Shown one piece after another: positions 5,956 through 6,480 of a DNA stretch of 6,480 bases. A model generated the notes under the pieces. That model searched no databases. It saw only the letters and a program-made list of their open reading frames with translations, and was not told where the DNA came from. Origin of the DNA: DATLAN01 sp035527455 (GTDB lineage Bacteria > Planctomycetota > Planctomycetia > Pirellulales > Thermoguttaceae); the NCBI GenBank assembly GCA_035527455.1, contig DATLAN010000641.1:1-6480 (forward strand). The letters run 5' to 3'. A program made the translations under genes and the position numbers. The stretch's first letter is position 1. Every line of letters starts with the position of its first letter.

Positions 5956-6480
5956 ATGCACCGCAATCGCCTCGGGAGGTTCCGGAACTCCTCCACCCGG
6001 CGCGACCGCCTGACTCGGACGCGCAGCCGGATTGCTTCAGAACCGTCGGCCACCCGCTTCACGCGCCGACTCCGCTGCGAACCGCTGGAAGATCGTACGC
6101 TGCTGTCCGCATTGGGCATCGACCAGGCCGTCGCACTGGCCGCCGAGCCCGTGTCGAGCCGGGGCATTTGGCTCTCGGCGGACGAAATCATGCAGTTGCC
6201 CACCAGCGGAATCGAGTGGGAAACGGTCCTCTCGGCCGCCAAGGGAAGCATCGGCACGCCCGACATCAGCAACCAGAGCGGCAACGACGACGTCAAAACC
6301 TTGGCCAAGGCGCTGGTCGGCGTGCGGCTGGGCAACCAACAGTACATGGCCGAAGCCCGCAACGCCGTCATGGCGGCCATGGATACCGAAGACGGCGGAC
6401 GGACGCTCGCCTTGGGCCGAAACCTGGTCAGCTACGTGATCGCCGCCGATCTGGTCGGGCTGGACCCGCAGCAGGACGCC
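5956..6480 (+). CDS. LEPR-type exported protein, N-terminal part; possible polysaccharide-lyase-like (partial)
   Basis: ATG at 5956 opens a frame that stays open to the window end, giving 175 residues without a stop; the gene is cut by the window edge, not broken. GAGGA at 5941-5945 lies ten bases before the ATG. The first 40 residues are very arginine-rich and lead into CEPLEDRTLLSA (41-52), the LEPR-XLL motif of planctomycete exported proteins, followed by a moderately hydrophobic alanine-rich segment (IDQAVALAAEP). The conserved part then starts: IWLSADEIMQLPTSG (71-85), DDVKTLAKALVGVRLGN (111-127) and GGRTLALGRNLVSYVIAADL (147-166). From memory these motifs resemble the first helices of bacterial secreted proteins with an alpha/alpha-toroid (alginate/heparin-lyase-like) fold, where paired helices line a sugar-binding groove; the catalytic part would lie beyond the window. 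The export motif is well supported, the lyase-like assignment only tentative. Confidence 0.85.
   Translation, partial: MHRNRLGRFRNSSTRRDRLTRTRSRIASEPSATRFTRRLRCEPLEDRTLLSALGIDQAVALAAEPVSSRGIWLSADEIMQLPTSGIEWETVLSAAKGSIGTPDISNQSGNDDVKTLAKALVGVRLGNQQYMAEARNAVMAAMDTEDGGRTLALGRNLVSYVIAADLVGLDPQQDA

Noticed and set aside
5937..6380. A 147-codon minus-strand open frame at the right edge.
   Set aside because: It is antisense to the LEPR-type gene starting at 5956, whose motif and ribosome site make the plus strand the coding one.

Overview
The window looks like a piece of a high-GC planctomycete (Planctomycetota) chromosome. The main reason is that two of its three genes begin with the short, basic LEPR-XLL-type N-terminal motif typical of planctomycete exported proteins: FEWLENRRLLAG in the large minus-strand gene and CEPLEDRTLLSA in the right-edge gene. 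The left intergenic region also carries several small palindromic and tandem repeats of a kind I associate with planctomycete intergenic DNA, but no database was searched.

Layout, left to right. Positions 1-324 hold no gene I can support. They contain a 31-bp tandem array of GGCACGTT/AACGTGCC palindromes (75-163), a strong GC-rich hairpin (236-260) and five 7-bp ACTGACA units (289-323) that end one base before the next gene's stop codon. Positions 325-4440 (minus) encode a 1371-residue modular surface or secreted protein. Its order is LEPR-like motif, propeller-like region, PKD-like domain, DNRLRE/CBM96-like domain, five putative-Ig (He_PIG-type) repeats, and a second DNRLRE domain. Ninety-five bases upstream on the same strand, 4536-5411 encodes a papain-fold (C1A) protein. 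A divergent intergenic region of about 540 bp follows, with an AT-rich island and a good sigma70-type promoter pointing right. The last gene, 5956-6480 (plus), runs off the window: 175 residues of another LEPR-type protein that may belong to an alpha/alpha-toroid polysaccharide-lyase-like family.

The most notable observation is that the papain-like protein appears to be a pseudoenzyme. The catalytic Cys is Ser (residue 63) and the catalytic His is Gln (residue 210), while the oxyanion-hole Gln and the catalytic Asn/Trp segment are kept and the reading frame is intact. The papain-like gene and the giant Ig/DNRLRE protein could be co-transcribed. A joint role, for example binding or scaffolding at the cell surface, is only an inference, because the papain-like protein has no visible export signal.
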